Below the pieces are notes generated by a model that was given only the letters and a program-made list of their open reading frames with translations, was not told the DNA's origin and did not search any database. From Streptomyces sp. SID12488 (GTDB lineage Bacteria; Actinomycetota; Actinomycetes; Streptomycetales; Streptomycetaceae): a stretch of 64,000 bases of DNA. Location: contig NZ_JAAGLT010000017.1 in NCBI RefSeq assembly GCF_010548275.1, positions 1 to 64,000 on the forward strand, given 5' to 3'. A program made the translations under genes and the position numbers. This document shows positions 8,325 to 17,105 of this stretch, in pieces; the first letter of the stretch is position 1, and every line of letters begins with the position of its first letter.

Positions 8325-8389
8325 TGGGCCCGATCCACCGATGTCCCCCTCGACGCTCCGTCGAGGGGGACATCGGTGGATCGGGCCCA
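8325..8389. terminator. Bidirectional terminator hairpin
   Basis: A perfect 31-bp inverted repeat (8325-8355 with 8359-8389) with a CTC loop lies between the convergent SDR and MFS genes. It is one of the longest perfect stems in the window. The rest of the 352-bp gap has a GTGCC/GGTGC-rich stretch and a second hairpin. Confidence 0.85.
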
Positions 8390-8551
8390 GTGCCGTGCCG
8401 TGCCGTGCGGGGTGCGGTGCGGTGACGGCATGGTCTGCCAGTGCCTTCGGACCTCTCGCGGACGAACTGGCCCAAGCCCTCGCGCACTGCGGGGCCTCGC
8501 CTCTGACAGGCGCAGCGCTTCTCACCGCGTCGTGCGGTGAGGCACCGCGCA

Positions 8552-8600
8552 ACGCGGGTCGGGCCCGCCACTTCACCGAAGCGGCGGGTCCGACCCGCGT
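8552..8600 (-). terminator. Terminator hairpin for the MFS gene
   Basis: An 18-bp stem (8552-8569 with 8583-8600) with one mismatch and a 13-base loop begins about 25 bp beyond the MFS stop codon. Confidence 0.65.
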
Positions 8601-8624
8601 AACCGTGTGCCGTTGGCCGAGTGG

Positions 8625-10085
8625 TCAGACAGCTGCCTGGCCGGTCTGGACCTCGTCGAGGCGCTTGCTCCTGGGGATCAGGGAGACGAGCAGCGTGCCC
8701 ACGGCGCAGCAACCCACGACGAGCCAGAGCCCGTTGGTGAAGCCGGCGTCGAGGTAGAACTGGGTGCCCTGGAGGATCGCCCCGTGCTGTGCCATCACGA
8801 CGAAGGCCAGCTGGGACACGATGATCTGCGCGACGCCCTGACCGAGGGTCTGGGCCCCGTTGGCCAGCGCCTGTTCCTCGGGGGTGACCACCTCGATGAT
8901 CATGATGGGTGCGATGGCCATGACCATGCCCGTGCCGGTCCCCGCGATGATGCCCATCCCCACGATCTGGGGTGCGCTGTGGTGCAGTTGGGTGCCGATG
9001 CCGTAGCCGAGGACGGTGAGCGCGGAACCGAGGCCGAGAAGGATCCGCGCGTCCATCCGGCGGGCCAGGAAGCCGGTGCTGACCGCCGCCACGATGATCA
9101 TGACACTGATGGGGCTGGTGACGATGGCGTTGTGGGTTCCGGACCAGCCGAGGCCTTCGGAGACGTTGGGGATGTTCGGCATCAGTATCAGCATCTGGAT
9201 CACGACGCCGACGGCGCTGAGTGAGCCGGCCGCGATGGATGTGGCCAGCAGGACGGTCCACACCGAGCGGCGCCGGGTCATGGCCGGCGGGAACAGCGGT
9301 TCGGCGACGCGGCGTTCGACGAGGACGAATGCGATCAGCGCGATCAGTGCCCCGGCCACCCAGCCGGCGAACCTGCCGCTGTCCCAGCCCCAGTGCGAGC
9401 CCTGGCCCACGGCGTAGACGAGCGCCGTGATCCCGCCGCCGAGGAGGATGCCGCCGAGCCAGTCCATCCGGCCGCCCGCCGCGCGGATCGGGCTCTCCGG
9501 CACGAAGGCCGCCACCAGCGCGAAGCTCACCGCGGTGCTGATGGCCATGAACCACAGCACGCCACGGAAGCCGTAGTCGTCCAGGAGCCAGCCGGACAGG
9601 AAGGGCCCGCCGAAGGCGACGAGGCCGACACCGCCGGCGAGGATGCCGCTGGCGAGTCCGACCCAGCGGCGGGGGAACACGTCGCGGGTGATCGCGTAGG
9701 CCAGCGGGGCGGTGGCCGCGTAGATGCCCGCGATGCCGCGCCCGATGAGCAGGGTGCGGTAGTCGGTCGCGAGGGCGGCGACCAGGTCACCGACGAAGCC
9801 CAGCCCGGTGGCGACGAGCAGAACCTTCTTCTTGCCGAAGAGAGCCGCGGCCTTGACCGCGAAGGGCAGGAAGAAGGTCCCGGTCAGGAGCGTCATCAGG
9901 GTGAACCAGGCGATCTCGGTCGTCCGGAAGTGGATCGCGACCTCGGCCTGCGCGATGCCGGACAGCGCGGCCATGAGCGCGACCAGCTGGACGGTCCACA
10001 CGAGCGCGACGACGACAAGCACGTTGCGCCTGGTGGAAGGGGGTCTTTCGCCTTCCTGCGGGGCGGCGGTCTGTGTCTGGGTCAT
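8625..10085 (-). CDS. MFS transporter (DHA2-like, about 14 TM)
   Basis: A 486-residue, very hydrophobic permease of the major facilitator superfamily. Hydrophobic segments run from residue 24 to about 475 and suggest 14 helices (DHA2 drug-H+ antiporter type). LFGKKKVLLVATGLGF matches the motif A region between TM2 and TM3. It is transcribed towards the P450 operon and preceded by box E, which matches the boxes before the catabolic genes. It therefore probably imports the pathway substrate or exports a toxic intermediate. Direction of transport is not shown by the sequence. Confidence 0.88.
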   Translation of the reverse strand: MTQTQTAAPQEGERPPSTRRNVLVVVALVWTVQLVALMAALSGIAQAEVAIHFRTTEIAWFTLMTLLTGTFFLPFAVKAAALFGKKKVLLVATGLGFVGDLVAALATDYRTLLIGRGIAGIYAATAPLAYAITRDVFPRRWVGLASGILAGGVGLVAFGGPFLSGWLLDDYGFRGVLWFMAISTAVSFALVAAFVPESPIRAAGGRMDWLGGILLGGGITALVYAVGQGSHWGWDSGRFAGWVAGALIALIAFVLVERRVAEPLFPPAMTRRRSVWTVLLATSIAAGSLSAVGVVIQMLILMPNIPNVSEGLGWSGTHNAIVTSPISVMIIVAAVSTGFLARRMDARILLGLGSALTVLGYGIGTQLHHSAPQIVGMGIIAGTGTGMVMAIAPIMIIEVVTPEEQALANGAQTLGQGVAQIIVSQLAFVVMAQHGAILQGTQFYLDAGFTNGLWLVVGCCAVGTLLVSLIPRSKRLDEVQTGQAAV

Positions 10086-10168
10086 GGGCGGCCTTCCAAG
10101 GGGTGAGCGGAGATGGGGAAGGGGAGATGCGGCGCGTGCCCGTCTGCGACTCCGGTGCGCCTGCCGCG

Positions 10169-10199
10169 TAAAGTAGACCTAGCGGTCGGTACAATCAAT
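10169..10199 (-). promoter_or_regulatory. Operator-like box, site E, ahead of the MFS gene
   Basis: Read on the minus strand it begins ATTGATTGTACCGACCG, the same 17 bases as box C, and continues CTAGGTCTA, giving an ACCG-N2-AGGT core like box D. It is centred about 95 bp upstream of the MFS start codon. Confidence 0.6.
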
Positions 10200-10280
10200 A
10201 AGTTGCGCGTAAAGCCGCTGGGCTACCGATTTACGTCCCGCTCACCGGGACGCAGGCGCCTGACGATCGCGGCTGGGAAA

Positions 10281-10406
10281 CGCGCCCCGACAGAGGCGCG
10301 GGGCTGTGTCGATCTGTGGCTCCGCCGCGGGGTGCGACAAGCCCCCACAGGCCGGAAGCCGAATGAGTCACCTGAAGAGGGCACGAGGAACTGCGCGACC
10401 AACTCC
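10281..10406 (+). repeat. Dispersed extragenic element (degenerate copy)
   Basis: The hairpin CGCGCC...GGCGCG (10281-10300) is followed by a segment rich in GGCTCCGCCGC and by GGAACTGCGCGACCA (10387-10401). That last 15-mer recurs at 29412-29426 and, inverted, at 63705-63719. It resembles the non-coding elements found between many Streptomyces genes. It fills most of the 375-bp gap between the MFS gene and the next gene; box E occupies the left part. Confidence 0.6.
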
Positions 10407-10460
10407 ACCAACCCGAGCCGAAACGAACCCCCAACCCGGCGGAGCGTTACGCTCGGCACC

Positions 10461-11189
10461 GTGCTCCGCATCTACGACGCCCGAACCGACGAGTCCGTAG
10501 TCGCCGCCCCGGCCCGCCGGGCCCTGACCCGTGTCGAGGCGCATGCGCCAGGCTTCGGCGCCACCGCCCTCCGTGTCCTCCTGATCGCCGATGTCCTCGC
10601 CCGCGCCCTGGAGATCGGCGGCACACCCGTGTGGGCCGTACTGGCCGCCGAGGAACAGGTGGCCGAACTCCGGGCGAGCGCCGCGGCTCTCGGTGTCCGG
10701 CCCTTCGAGGACCGGCGCGATGTCGGACCGGAGTTCGCGGGGGCCCAGCTGATCCATGTGGTGAGGCAGGGTGACGAGGCAACGGGCGGCATCCGGCTCG
10801 ATGTCGCCCCGGTCGACTCCGCCGACGCCGTGGGCGCCCCCGAGGACATCGACCCCGCCACCCTCCGCCTGGCCCTGCTCGCCCACCTCCGCTCCGAGCC
10901 CGTCCACCTGACCCCGGCCGCCCTGGCCGACGCGGGGAGCGCGCTCGCGCACTGGCGCCGGTCGGTCGCCGTCTGGGCGGCGCAACCGTCCCGTCCGGTG
11001 CCCGAGGGGGTACGCCAGGAGCTGCGCGCCGCCTGGGAGGACGACCTGAATCTGCCCGCCGTACTGGACGTCCTGCGCCGCATCGAGACCCTCGACGGGC
11101 TGCCGGACGGGGCCCGCTTCGAGACGTACGCTTACGCCGACCGGATCCTCGGCCTCGAACTCACCCGCGAGATCGGGTCGTTGACGTGA
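10461..11189 (+). CDS. Degenerate cysteinyl-tRNA-synthetase-like protein
   Basis: A 242-residue protein, GTG start 10461. Its N-terminus LRIYDARTDE resembles the first strand of CysRS/MshC. FGATALRVLLIADVLARALE aligns with the segment that normally holds HIGNARPFVVFDVLRR, but the HIGH motif is lost. The C-terminus (DDLNLPAVLDVLRRI then YADRILGLEL) resembles the C-terminal helical region of CysRS. KMSKS and the zinc-ligand cysteines are absent, and the length is half the family norm of about 465. It is thus probably a non-catalytic paralogue. It overlaps the next gene by GTGA, implying coupled translation. Confidence 0.6.
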   Translation: MLRIYDARTDESVVAAPARRALTRVEAHAPGFGATALRVLLIADVLARALEIGGTPVWAVLAAEEQVAELRASAAALGVRPFEDRRDVGPEFAGAQLIHVVRQGDEATGGIRLDVAPVDSADAVGAPEDIDPATLRLALLAHLRSEPVHLTPAALADAGSALAHWRRSVAVWAAQPSRPVPEGVRQELRAAWEDDLNLPAVLDVLRRIETLDGLPDGARFETYAYADRILGLELTREIGSLT

Positions 11190-11731
11190 CCGACCGCCGC
11201 ACCACGGGCCCGCTGCGCCGTCTGGTCGTCCTGCGGCACGCCAAGTCGGCCTGGCCGATGGGCGTCGGCGACCACGACCGCCCCCTCGGGCCGCGCGGTC
11301 TGCGCGATGCCCCCGCCGCCGGACGCGCACTTGCCGAGGCCGATTGCCTGCCCGACCTCACCCTGTGCTCCACCGCCGAACGCGCCCGCCGTACCTACCA
11401 GTTGGCGGCGGCCGAGTGGGGCACCCCATTGCCGGTCCGGCACGATCCGAGGCTGTACGGGGCCGACGTACCGGAGTTGCTGGCCGTCGTACGCGAAGTC
11501 CCGCCCGACGTCGGGACGTTGCTGCTGGTCGGGCACAACCCCGGCCTGGAGGAACTGGTGCTGGAACTGGCCGGGGACGCGCTCGGTGACGCGCTGGACA
11601 CCGTACGGACGAAGTTCCCGACCTCCGCGATCGCCGTCCTGGCCCGGCACGGCGACGGCTGGCACGACCTCGCGCCCGGCGCGGCCCTGCTCACGGACCT
11701 GATCGTGCCGCGCGGGACGAAGACCCACTGA
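11186..11731 (+). CDS. SixA-like histidine phosphatase
   Basis: A 181-residue member of the histidine phosphatase superfamily. LRHAKSAWP (16-24) carries the RHG-type catalytic His18, and LLVGHNPGLEELV holds the second histidine, as in phosphohistidine phosphatase SixA. The GTG start overlaps the stop of the CysRS-like gene. Physiological target is unknown: it could be a phosphohistidine protein or a small phosphoester. The following 269 bp to the next gene contain no gene or strong signal that I can see. Confidence 0.85.
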   Translation: MTDRRTTGPLRRLVVLRHAKSAWPMGVGDHDRPLGPRGLRDAPAAGRALAEADCLPDLTLCSTAERARRTYQLAAAEWGTPLPVRHDPRLYGADVPELLAVVREVPPDVGTLLLVGHNPGLEELVLELAGDALGDALDTVRTKFPTSAIAVLARHGDGWHDLAPGAALLTDLIVPRGTKTH

Positions 11732-12000
11732 CCCGACACTGATCCGGTCCGGCTGGCCCATGTGCCCGCGTGGGCGGCGGTCCAGGTCCGGTTCGGCGCG
11801 GCGGAGCACCTACCGGGTGCCCCTCCAGCAGCCAGGCCCGCCGACGGGGCGCGGTGGCAGAGGGTTCGGGTTCGGCGGGGTCGGCACTCTCCTTGCGATG
11901 GATGGTCCGGTCCGCGGTTTCCGGGCAACGAGGAGTGAGTGTCCAGGACGGCGGCACCCGCGCCTCCGGCGGGGCGTCCGGCTGCGCATAGGGTGGCGGG

Positions 12001-12627
12001 ATGCCGGACGAGTACCGCACAGTGACCCAGGCGGGCGTGCACGAGACCGAGGTCAACCGCTCCCGCTTCCTGTGCGCCCTCGCCCCCGCGGCCACCGAGC
12101 AGGAGGCCCAGGAGTTCGTCGCCGCCGTCCGCAGGGAGCACTCCGACGCCACCCACAACTGCTTCGCGTACGTCATCGGCGCCGACGCCTCCGTCCAGCG
12201 GGCGAGCGACGACGGCGAACCGGGCGGCACCGCCGGAGTCCCCATGCTCCAGATGCTGCTGCGCCGCGACATGCGGTACGTCGTCGCCGTCGTCACCCGC
12301 TACTACGGCGGCGTCAAACTGGGCGCGGGCGGCCTGATCAGGGCGTACGGGGGAGCGGTCGGCGAAGCTCTCGACGCGCTCGGCACCCGCACCCGCCGCC
12401 GTTTTCGGCTGGCCACGGTGACCGTCGACCACCAGCGGGCAGGGAAGGTCCAGAACGACCTGAGGTCCACCGGGCGCGAAGTACGTGATGTGCGCTACGG
12501 CGAGGCCGTCACGATCGAGATCGGGCTGCCGGACGCCGATGTGGACGCCTTCCGGGCCTGGCTGGCGGACGCGACGGCGGGGACCGCCGGGTTCTCGCTC
12601 GGGGGAGAGGCGTACGGGGACGCATGA
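12001..12627 (+). CDS. YigZ/IMPACT-family protein
   Basis: A 208-residue protein of the UPF0029/IMPACT family. The N-terminal domain has the signature SDDGEPGGTAGVPMLQ and the strand RYYGGVKLGAGGLIRAY. The C-terminal ferredoxin-like domain (about 135-205) is also present. Bacterial YigZ proteins are small soluble proteins of uncertain role, some active as peptidases or linked to translation. It stands alone, with no operon partner evident. Confidence 0.9.
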   Translation: MPDEYRTVTQAGVHETEVNRSRFLCALAPAATEQEAQEFVAAVRREHSDATHNCFAYVIGADASVQRASDDGEPGGTAGVPMLQMLLRRDMRYVVAVVTRYYGGVKLGAGGLIRAYGGAVGEALDALGTRTRRRFRLATVTVDHQRAGKVQNDLRSTGREVRDVRYGEAVTIEIGLPDADVDAFRAWLADATAGTAGFSLGGEAYGDA

Positions 12628-12715
12628 GCGCCACGATGCCCTCGAGGGCCGCACATCGGGCCGATACAGGAGTAACCACCCGTGATGTCAGACCCGGCTG
12701 TTAGTTTCGGGGATC

Positions 12716-13879
12716 ATGAGACTGCTGCACACGTCCGACTGGCATCTCGGCCGCTCCTTCCACCGGGTGAACATGCTCGGGGCGCAGGCCGGGTTCATCG
12801 GCCACCTTGTCACCGTCGCGCGCGAGCGTGAGGTGGACGCGGTGGTCGTGTCGGGTGATGTGTACGACCGGGCGGTGCCCCCGCTGGCCGCTGTCGAGCT
12901 CTTCGACGACGCCCTGCACCGGCTCGCCGGTCTCGGTGTGCCGACGGTGATGATCTCCGGCAACCACGACTCGGCCCGCCGCCTGGGCGTCGGCGCCGGG
13001 CTCATCGACCGGGCCGGCATCCATCTGCGCACCGACCCGTCGGCCGCCGGCACCCCCGTGGTGCTCGAGGACACCGCCGGCGACGTCGCCTTCTACGGAC
13101 TGCCCTATCTCGAACCGGCGCTGGTGAAGGACGAGTTCGGGGTCGAGAAGGCGGGTCACGAGAGCGTCCTCGCCGCCGCCATGGACCGGGTCCGCGCCGA
13201 CCTCGCGACGCGCGCGGAGGGCACCCGTTCCGTCGTCCTCGCCCACGCCTTCGTCACCGGCGGCGAGGCCAGCGACAGCGAGCGGGACATCACCGTCGGA
13301 GGGGTCGCCGCCGTGCCCTCCGGGGTGTTCGACGGCGTCGACTATGTGGCGCTGGGCCATCTGCACGGCTGCCAGACCATCACCGGGAGCGTGCGCTACT
13401 CGGGCTCCCCGCTGCCGTACTCCTTCTCGGAGGCGGATCACCGCAAGAGCATGTGGCTGGTCGACCTGGCGGGCGACGGCTCGGTCACCGCGGAGCGCGT
13501 CGACTGCCCGGTGCCGCGCGCGCTCGCCCGGATCCGGGGGGCGCTGGAGGAACTGCTCGTCGATCCGGACCTCGCCCGTCACGAGGACGCGTGGGTCGAG
13601 GCCACGCTCACCGACGCGGTGCGCCCGGCCGACCCCATGGCCCGGCTCACGGAACGGTTCCCGCACACCCTCAGCCTCACCTTTGATCCGGAGCGGCCAC
13701 CCGGAGACCCGGACGTGACGTACGCGCGGCGCCTGGCGGGGCGCGGCGACCAGGAGATCGCGGAGGACTTCGTCCTGCATGTGCGGGGTGCGGGAGCCGA
13801 CGAGCACGAACGGAGCGTCCTGCGGGACGCGTTCGACGCGGTGCGGGCCGACGAGTCGGTACGAGAGGTGGCGCGATGA
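12716..13879 (+). CDS. sbcD: Exonuclease SbcD, nuclease subunit
   Basis: A 387-residue calcineurin-like metallophosphoesterase. The metal-binding motifs are in order: SDWHLG (D8, H10), SGDVYDR, GNHDS and GHLHG. With SbcC it forms an ATP-dependent nuclease that opens DNA hairpins and trims blocked ends. Start ATG 12716 begins with the usual MRLLHTSDWHLG. The stop overlaps the start of a 61-residue ORF (ATGA), and sbcC follows that. Confidence 0.95.
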   Translation: MRLLHTSDWHLGRSFHRVNMLGAQAGFIGHLVTVAREREVDAVVVSGDVYDRAVPPLAAVELFDDALHRLAGLGVPTVMISGNHDSARRLGVGAGLIDRAGIHLRTDPSAAGTPVVLEDTAGDVAFYGLPYLEPALVKDEFGVEKAGHESVLAAAMDRVRADLATRAEGTRSVVLAHAFVTGGEASDSERDITVGGVAAVPSGVFDGVDYVALGHLHGCQTITGSVRYSGSPLPYSFSEADHRKSMWLVDLAGDGSVTAERVDCPVPRALARIRGALEELLVDPDLARHEDAWVEATLTDAVRPADPMARLTERFPHTLSLTFDPERPPGDPDVTYARRLAGRGDQEIAEDFVLHVRGAGADEHERSVLRDAFDAVRADESVREVAR

Positions 13880-14061
13880 ACGCGGCGCGGATCGGGCTGA
13901 CGCTGTGGAGCGGGCGGAGCAGCTGGACCGGGAAGGACAGGGCCCGCCTGGCAGGTGCTTCCGGGAGCATCGGCACCGGCACTGGAACAGCCGCCGCCCC
14001 GGACGGCAGCGGCCCGACGCACCGCCGCCACGGCGACCTGTACACGGAGGGCGCCCGGTGA
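13876..14061 (+). CDS. Small ORF nested between sbcD and sbcC
   Basis: A 61-residue ORF that starts with ATG overlapping the sbcD stop (ATGA) and stops with TGA overlapping the sbcC GTG start (GTGA). This double coupling suggests that it is translated. The product begins MNAARIGLTLWSGRSSW and turns into a Gly/Thr/Ser/Ala-rich basic tail. No family is recognised. It might be a real small subunit, or merely a bridge that keeps ribosomes on the transcript. Confidence 0.5.
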   Translation: MNAARIGLTLWSGRSSWTGKDRARLAGASGSIGTGTGTAAAPDGSGPTHRRHGDLYTEGAR

Positions 14062-17042
14062 GACTGCACCGGCTCGACATCACAGCCTTCGGGCCCTTCG
14101 GGGGCGCCCAGCAGGTCGACTTCGGCGAGCTGTCCGCCGCCGGGCTCTTCCTCCTGCACGGCCCGACGGGCGCGGGCAAGACCTCCGTCCTGGACGCCGT
14201 CTGCTACGCGCTGTACGGCTCGGTGCCCGGCGCCCGCCAGGGCGGCTCGCTGCGCAGCGACCACGCCGAGCCCGGCACCCGCACCGAGGTCACCCTCGAA
14301 CTCACCGTCGCCGGACGCCGGTTGGAGCTCACCCGGCAGCCGCCCTGGGAGCGCCCCAAGAAGCGCGGCGCGGGCACGACACTGGACAAGGCCCAGACCT
14401 GGCTGCGCGAGTACGACTCCTCGGCCGGAGCCTGGAAGGACCTCAGCCGCTCCCACCAGGAGATCGGCGAGGAGGTCACCCAGCTGCTCGGGATGAGCCG
14501 CGAGCAGTTCTGCCAGGTCGTGCTGCTGCCCCAGGGCGACTTCGCCCGCTTCCTGCGCGCCGACGCCGAGGCCCGAGGCAAGCTGCTCGGCCGCCTCTTC
14601 GACACCCATCGCTTCGCCGAGGTCGAGAAGCGCCTCGCCGATCGCCGACGCGCCGCCGAGGCCGAAGTGCGCGACGGGGACACGGAGTTGCTGGCCGACG
14701 CCCACCGCATGCAACAGGCCGCCGGTGACGCCATGGAGCTGCCCGGCCTGGCGCCGGGTGAACCGGGGCTGGCCGAGGCCATCATGGCCGCCGCGGCCGT
14801 AGCCCGCTGCACCGCGCGGGAGCTGCTCACCATCGCCCACTGCGCCCGCGCCGCCGCCGAGTCCGCGCAGGCCGCGTCCGACGGCGCGCTGGCCGACGTA
14901 CGCGAAGTGGCGCGGCTGCAGCGCCGGTTCGCCGAGGCGCGGAAGCGGGCCGGGCGGCTGGAGGAGCGCGCGGACGCCCACCGGGAGGACCGGGCGCGGA
15001 TGGAGCGGGCCCGCAAGGCCGAGGCGGTGGCGCCCGCGCTGGAGTTGCGCGAGGTCGCCGAGACCGAGCACCGACGCGCGGCCGACGGTGAGACACGCAC
15101 GCGTGCCCTGCTGCCGGACACCTTCGCGGACGCCGGCGCCGGTGGACTGGCCGCCGCCGCACGCCGGGCCGCAGAGGAGTTGGGCGGCCTCGAATCCGCC
15201 CGCCGCGCCGAACAGCGGCTGGCTCAGCTGACCGCCGAGCGCACCGGCCTGGACCGTCAGGAGCGCGCCGACGAGGACGTCCTGCACGACGCCGAGAACT
15301 GGCTCGGCGACTGGGCGGCGACGAGGGCGGGCCTCCAGACCCGTATCGAGTCGGCCCAGGAAGCCGCCACCAGGGCCGAACAGCTCGCCGTCCAGCGGGA
15401 ACCCGCTCAGAGCCGGCTCAGAGCCGCTCGCCAGCGCGACGCGTTCGCCCGGGACACGGACGAGGCGCAGACACACGTACTGGCGGGGCGCGAGCGTGCC
15501 ACGGAGGCGAAGTCCCACTGGCTCGACCTCAAGGAACAGCGCCTGAACGGCATCGCCGCCGAGCTGGCCGCCAACCTGAGCGACGGCGAACCCTGCGCCG
15601 TCTGCGGAGCCACCGAACACCCGGCGCCCGCACGGAAGATCACCGGACACGTCGACCGCGAGGCGGAGGAGCATGCGCTGGCCGCCTACCAACGGGCCGA
15701 CGAGCGGCGCGCCGAGGACGAACGCCGACTGGGCGTCGTACGCGAGGCGCTGGCGGCTGCCACCGCCGAGGCCGGTGACGCGCCCACCGATCAACTCGCC
15801 GAACAGGCCGAGGAGTTGGAGCGTCGGTATGAGGAGGCCAGGCTGGGCGCCTCCGGGCTGCACTCCGCGCACGAGGAACTGCGCCGGGCCGAGCAGGAGC
15901 GCGAGCGCCGCAGCGCCGCCCAGCAGGAGGCGGCTCTCAGGACGGCGTCCCGGGTAGCTCGCCGGGACAGTCTCGATCGTGAACGGACCGCGCTGGAGGA
16001 TGAGTTGGCGCAGGCCCGGGGTGGCGCCGACAGCGTCGCCGTGCGGGCCGCGCAGCTGGAACGGCAGGCCGCACTGCTCACCGAGACGGCCGAGGCGGCG
16101 CGCGCCGCCGAGGACACCGCCCAGCGCCTCAAGGACGCCGACGCCCGCCTCGCCGACGCCGCCTACCGCGCCGGGTTCGACACCCCACGCGCGGCGGCGG
16201 ACGCCCTCCTGGACGACGCGGCGCACCGCGAACTCCAACGGCAGCTGGACGACTGGCAGTCGGAGGAGGCCGCCGTACGGGCCGCCCTCGCCGAGCCCGA
16301 CACCGTGGCCGCCGCCCAGCAGTCGCCCGCCGACCTCGCCGGCGCGGAACAGGCGGCCTCGGCCGCGGCCCGGCGGCTGCGGGAGGCCGCCTCCGCGCGC
16401 GACGCCGCCGCGAGCCGCTGCACCGAACTCGACCGTCTGTCCGCCCGCTCCGCCACCGCCGTTCGCCGGCTCGCGCCGCTGCGGGCCGCCCACGACCGGG
16501 TGGCCCGCCTCGCCACCCTCACTGCGGGCACCTCGGCCGACAACGAACGCAGGATGCGGCTGGAGTCGTACGTCCTCGCGGCCCGCCTGGAACAGGTGGC
16601 CGCCGCCGCGACGGCACGGCTGCGGCGCATGTCGTCCGGGCGCTACACCCTGGTCCACTCCGACGACCGGGCCGGGCGGGGCCGCAGCGGCCTCGGGCTG
16701 CATGTCGTCGACGCCTGGACCGGCCGCGAGCGCGACACGGCGACCCTGTCCGGCGGCGAGACGTTCTTCGCCTCGCTCGCACTCGCCCTCGGCCTCGCGG
16801 ATGTCGTCACGGACGAGGCCGGAGGGGTCCGCCTCGACACCCTCTTCATCGACGAGGGCTTCGGCAGCCTCGACGAACAGACACTGGACGAGGTTCTCGA
16901 CGTCCTCGACTCGCTGCGCGAACGCGACCGCAGCGTTGGGATCGTCAGCCATGTGCCGGATCTGCGGCGCCGTATCCACGCCCAGCTGGAGGTGGTGAAG
17001 GGGAGATCGGGGTCGGTGGTGCGACAGCGGGGCGGCGAGTGA
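14058..17042 (+). CDS. sbcC: Exonuclease SbcC, ATPase subunit
   Basis: A 994-residue SMC/Rad50-like ATPase. Walker A is GPTGAGKT (35-42). Long Arg/Glu/Ala-rich coiled coils flank a zinc-hook CxxC (C513-A-V-C516). The C-terminal head has the ABC signature LSGGETF and the Walker B LDTLFIDEGFGSLD. GTG start 14058 overlaps the stop of the small ORF. It partners with SbcD in double-strand break processing and hairpin cleavage. Confidence 0.95.
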   Translation: MRLHRLDITAFGPFGGAQQVDFGELSAAGLFLLHGPTGAGKTSVLDAVCYALYGSVPGARQGGSLRSDHAEPGTRTEVTLELTVAGRRLELTRQPPWERPKKRGAGTTLDKAQTWLREYDSSAGAWKDLSRSHQEIGEEVTQLLGMSREQFCQVVLLPQGDFARFLRADAEARGKLLGRLFDTHRFAEVEKRLADRRRAAEAEVRDGDTELLADAHRMQQAAGDAMELPGLAPGEPGLAEAIMAAAAVARCTARELLTIAHCARAAAESAQAASDGALADVREVARLQRRFAEARKRAGRLEERADAHREDRARMERARKAEAVAPALELREVAETEHRRAADGETRTRALLPDTFADAGAGGLAAAARRAAEELGGLESARRAEQRLAQLTAERTGLDRQERADEDVLHDAENWLGDWAATRAGLQTRIESAQEAATRAEQLAVQREPAQSRLRAARQRDAFARDTDEAQTHVLAGRERATEAKSHWLDLKEQRLNGIAAELAANLSDGEPCAVCGATEHPAPARKITGHVDREAEEHALAAYQRADERRAEDERRLGVVREALAAATAEAGDAPTDQLAEQAEELERRYEEARLGASGLHSAHEELRRAEQERERRSAAQQEAALRTASRVARRDSLDRERTALEDELAQARGGADSVAVRAAQLERQAALLTETAEAARAAEDTAQRLKDADARLADAAYRAGFDTPRAAADALLDDAAHRELQRQLDDWQSEEAAVRAALAEPDTVAAAQQSPADLAGAEQAASAAARRLREAASARDAAASRCTELDRLSARSATAVRRLAPLRAAHDRVARLATLTAGTSADNERRMRLESYVLAARLEQVAAAATARLRRMSSGRYTLVHSDDRAGRGRSGLGLHVVDAWTGRERDTATLSGGETFFASLALALGLADVVTDEAGGVRLDTLFIDEGFGSLDEQTLDEVLDVLDSLRERDRSVGIVSHVPDLRRRIHAQLEVVKGRSGSVVRQRGGE

Positions 17043-17055
17043 GGCCCTCGGCCGG

Positions 17056-17082
17056 ACCGGTGTGACCGGTGTGACCGGTGTG
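17056..17082. repeat. 9-bp tandem repeat
   Basis: ACCGGTGTG is present three times head-to-tail, then decays. It sits in the 63-bp gap between the convergent sbcC and Lrp genes. Function unknown. Confidence 0.6.
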
Positions 17083-17105
17083 ACCGAACGGTGGCGCTCA
17101 ATCCC

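Noticed and set aside
8273..8624. Possible small gene or RNA between the SDR and MFS genes
   Set aside because: The region is explained by two terminator hairpins; no promoter or conserved small-RNA shape is evident.
11732..12000. Possible gene in the gap before yigZ
   Set aside because: Frames are open but Arg/Gly-rich with no ribosome site or family resemblance.
13677..16979. A 1100-codon open frame antisense to sbcC
   Set aside because: It is Gly/Arg/Val-rich, without a recognisable domain, and mirrors the well-supported sbcC. High-GC DNA commonly leaves such frames open.
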